Positions 4,290-6,133 of a stretch of DNA of 6,133 nt are shown one piece after another. The number at the start of each line of letters is the position of its first letter. The first letter of the stretch is position 1. Below the pieces are notes generated by a model. It made no database searches, was not told the DNA's origin, and saw nothing but the letters and a program-made list of their open reading frames with translations. Source of the stretch: Candidatus Saccharibacteria bacterium UBA5152 (GTDB lineage Bacteria; Patescibacteriota; Saccharimonadia; Saccharimonadales; UBA4665). Made by a program: the position numbers and the translations under genes. The stretch is from the NCBI GenBank assembly GCA_002413755.1, contig DHXQ01000022.1, forward strand, positions 8,313 to 14,445. The letters are read 5' to 3'.

Positions 4290-5531
4290 CTACTTGCGTA
4301 AGCGGCCGAACAAACCGCCGACAAAATCTGCTGCTTTGCTACCGGTTGACTGCTCGCCGTGGTCCTGACCGGAATCAGGTAATAGCAGCATATCGAGCAG
4401 CATCAGGCCAACGACCGTGCAGAATGCCGTGTCATCAATACTATCGGCCAGGCCAGTCACAGTCTGCAGCTTGCCAACGCGGGCTGGCAGTTCGAGATGC
4501 TCTTTGGCAAAGTCAGCCATACCGGGCAGTTTGGCAGTTCCACCAGTTATCACGACGCCGCCCGGCAGCTTGCGCGAGCGCTTAATTTTGATAAGTTCTT
4601 TGTCGACATATTCAAACAATTCTTCGACCCGAGCTTCGACGATCATGATGATGTCATCCATATCAAAGACCTGGTCCTGCTCACTCGGCGTAGTCGCCTT
4701 GATGGTAGCCGTGGCGCGCTTTGGCGCCCCGAGTGTGGCAAACTCCAGCTTCACCCGTTCTGCCGTGTCTAGTTCGGTCTTGAGGCCGATCGCCAGGTCG
4801 TTGGTGATGTGGGTGCCACCGATTGGCAGTACAGCAATGTGCTGGACTTCCCCGTCCTCAATGACGATCAGGTTGGTTGTGCCGGCACCAATGTCGAGTA
4901 CGATAGTACCGGCTTCCTTTTGCTGGCGGCTGAGGACCGCTTCGGCTGAAGCCAGACTTGATAAGGTGTGGTGCGTCGGCTCAATCTGAGCCTTTTCGAG
5001 CGCCATGTCGAGGTTGCGCAGGTTTGGACTGGCGGCCGTGACCAAGTGGGCGTCGACTTCCAGCCGGACGCCGTGCATACCGACGGGATCTTTGATATTA
5101 CGCTGGCCATCCAGGCTGTAATTCTTGGCAAAGAACTGGACGATTTCGCGGTTGGCCGGCATTTTGATAACGGTGGCGGCTTCTTCGACACGTAAGCGGT
5201 CATCGGTGCCGATTTCGCGGTTATTAGAGCTAATAGCAATCACGCCCTTGCTATCGATACCCTCGACATGAGCCCCGTTGATGTTGACGGTCGCGCGGTG
5301 GATCCGCGTGCCACTGATGCGCTCGGCTTCGGTGACGGCCTTGACGATAGCATCAGCAACCTCATCGATATGGACGACCGCACCCTTGCGGACGCCTAAG
5401 TTTGGACTCGAGCCATAGCCAATAATTGAGGGCTTGCCGTCAGCCTGGTCGATCATTCCGACGACACAGCGGACCGTCGAGGTGCCAATATCTAAGCCAA
5501 TGAAATGGGTTTGGGCAGAATTATTATTCAT
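4290..5531 (-). CDS. ftsA: Cell division protein FtsA
   Basis: FtsA is an actin-like ATPase that tethers FtsZ filaments to the inner face of the membrane and recruits later division proteins. The 413-residue product has the actin-family phosphate-1 motif IGLDIGTSTVRCVVG (11-25), phosphate-2 motif VLDIGAGTTNLIV (211-223) and adenosine motif GGVVITGGTAKLPGM (324-338). The FtsA-specific 1C/SHS2 subdomain falls at about 84-165. The C-terminus, after a polar linker (386-398), ends in a short amphipathic stretch AADFVGGLFGRLRK (400-413), matching the membrane-targeting helix of the family. Length is typical. The ATG at 5531 is the only reasonable start before phosphate-1, though its upstream AGTAAG is a weak ribosome binding site. 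An intrinsic terminator follows directly, so read-through to ftsZ should be limited. Stop is TAG. Confidence 0.98.
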   Translation of the reverse strand: MNNNSAQTHFIGLDIGTSTVRCVVGMIDQADGKPSIIGYGSSPNLGVRKGAVVHIDEVADAIVKAVTEAERISGTRIHRATVNINGAHVEGIDSKGVIAISSNNREIGTDDRLRVEEAATVIKMPANREIVQFFAKNYSLDGQRNIKDPVGMHGVRLEVDAHLVTAASPNLRNLDMALEKAQIEPTHHTLSSLASAEAVLSRQQKEAGTIVLDIGAGTTNLIVIEDGEVQHIAVLPIGGTHITNDLAIGLKTELDTAERVKLEFATLGAPKRATATIKATTPSEQDQVFDMDDIIMIVEARVEELFEYVDKELIKIKRSRKLPGGVVITGGTAKLPGMADFAKEHLELPARVGKLQTVTGLADSIDDTAFCTVVGLMLLDMLLLPDSGQDHGEQSTGSKAADFVGGLFGRLRK

Positions 5532-5582
5532 ATCTTACTTTTAGTATATCTTTTTTATTTTAGTTTGAGCAAATGTAACTCT

Positions 5583-5611
5583 AGTATAACGCTTTAGCTT
5601 GCATTGGGCAA
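5583..5611 (-). promoter_or_regulatory. Promoter candidate for ftsA
   Basis: TTGCCC (5606-5611) and TATACT (5583-5588) on the minus strand are 17 bases apart; the predicted leader to ftsA is about 45 bases. A second TATACT lies at 5543-5548, closer to the gene, but has no good -35 partner. The -35 overlaps the GCTTGC/GCAAGC hairpin downstream of map. Confidence 0.5.
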
Positions 5612-5630
5612 GCGCGCTAGAATCCAGCGC
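5597..5630 (-). repeat. Two adjoining small hairpins after map
   Basis: GCTTGC (5597-5602) pairs with GCAAGC (5608-5613) across a five-base loop, and GCGCT (5614-5618) with AGCGC (5626-5630) across seven bases. They lie 20-54 bases past the map stop. Neither is followed by a clear T-run on the minus strand, so a terminator role for map is only possible, not shown. Confidence 0.45.
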
Positions 5631-5650
5631 TATGCAAATCTGGCGTTAGT

Positions 5651-6133
5651 CTATAACTGTGTGATAATCTCTGCCCCGTCCTCGGTGATGAGGATGGTGT
5701 GCTCGAAGTGAGCGGCCCAGGAACCGTCGGCGGTCAGGATGGTCCAACCGTCTTCGGCGACGTAGACGCGGTCGGTACCGAGAGTGGCCATTGGTTCGAT
5801 GGCGATAGTCATACCCTTGTCGAGCCAGGGGCCGGTGTTGGCGCGGCCGTAGTTCGGGATGTTCGGGTCTTCGTGGAGTTCGTGGCCGACGCCGTGCCCG
5901 ACCAGGTCGCGGACGATGCCGTAGGGGCCACCGAGCTTAGCATTCTGGAGCACAGCCTCCACGGCGGCGCCAATGTCGCCGGTGCGAACACGGTCATGTA
6001 CGGCAGCGATGCCGGCCATCAACGACGATTCGGTGGCGCGCACCAACTGTTTGTGGTGCTGCGAGCGGACTTCGCCGACGATGACGGTAATAGCCGCGTC
6101 AGTGATCATACCTTGGTAATTAACGCCAAAATC
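5651..6133 (-). CDS. map: Methionine aminopeptidase type I, 5' end beyond window
   Basis: Removes the initiator methionine from new cytoplasmic proteins, using a dinuclear metal centre. The frame is open to the right window edge; 160 residues are present and roughly the first 90-100 are missing. All five classical metal ligands are visible, numbering from the first residue in the window: D1 (DFGV), D12 (ITDAA), H87 (GHGVGHELHEDP, with the substrate-contacting H80 seven residues earlier), E113 (AIEPMATLG) and E144 (FEHTI). The spacings D1-D12 (11), H80-H87 (7), H80-E113 (33) and E113-E144 (31) equal those I recall for the E. coli enzyme. The internal ATG at 6109 is not the start, since D1 lies before it. 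The gene ends in TAG and is followed by two small hairpins and then the ftsA promoter region. Confidence 0.97.
   Translation of the reverse strand, partial: DFGVNYQGMITDAAITVIVGEVRSQHHKQLVRATESSLMAGIAAVHDRVRTGDIGAAVEAVLQNAKLGGPYGIVRDLVGHGVGHELHEDPNIPNYGRANTGPWLDKGMTIAIEPMATLGTDRVYVAEDGWTILTADGSWAAHFEHTILITEDGAEIITQL

Noticed and set aside
4417..4989. A 190-codon plus-strand frame opposite ftsA
   Set aside because: Antisense shadow of FtsA, Ser/Arg-rich, no domain.
5651..6109. ATG at 6109 as the start of map
   Set aside because: The frame is open further upstream and includes the first metal-binding Asp (DFGV) before that ATG, so the gene is truncated by the window, not short.
1..6133. Recoded UGA (as in Gracilibacteria/SR1)
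   Set aside because: No gene contains an in-frame TGA, nrdR appears to end normally at one, and glycine and tryptophan positions use ordinary codons.
1..6133. CRISPR arrays, tRNA or rRNA genes, insertion sequences
   Set aside because: No regularly spaced repeats, no cloverleaf-like or rRNA-like sequence, and no transposase frame were seen on either strand.

Overview
The window reads as a stretch of conserved housekeeping chromosome in which every gene lies on the minus strand. In transcription order (right to left) it holds map (5' end cut by the window edge), ftsA, ftsZ, nrdR and nrdJ (3' end cut by the window edge). The genes use the standard code: stop codons are TAG (map, ftsA), TAA (ftsZ) and TGA (nrdR), and no in-frame TGA interrupts any gene. 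The mix of a class II ribonucleotide reductase, an FtsZ with a long polar linker, and an isolated map-ftsA-ftsZ-nrdR-nrdJ order without mur genes or ftsQ suggests a Patescibacteria/CPR member, perhaps Saccharibacteria-like. That placement is an inference from protein flavour and gene order, not a demonstrated one.

Layout. Bases 1-1493 carry the first 497 residues of an adenosylcobalamin-dependent ribonucleotide reductase. Bases 1494-1697 separate it from nrdR and contain three back-to-back perfect inverted repeats, the first folding across the nrdR stop codon. nrdR (1698-2216) encodes the zinc-finger/ATP-cone repressor of ribonucleotide reductase genes, so the last two genes form a regulator-target pair. 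Bases 2217-2567 are a 351-base gap with promoter-like hexamers, a long-range 14-base inverted repeat, a 13-base-period tandem repeat and a cluster of TGTGG motifs able to form competing hairpins. ftsZ (2568-3974) and ftsA (4290-5531) are the cell-division pair. A textbook intrinsic terminator sits just after ftsA, and a promoter-like sequence lies just before ftsZ, so the two are probably separately transcribed. Between them is a compact run of palindromes (4051-4123). The map fragment (5651-6133) encodes the metal-binding catalytic core of methionine aminopeptidase type I.

How the genes fit together. FtsA anchors FtsZ filaments to the membrane to build the division ring. NrdJ makes deoxynucleotides for replication and NrdR tunes its expression to the nucleotide pool. 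Map trims initiator methionine from new proteins. The coding content is ordinary; the notable material is in the intergenic regions, which are unusually rich in inverted repeats and look like regulatory DNA or RNA.
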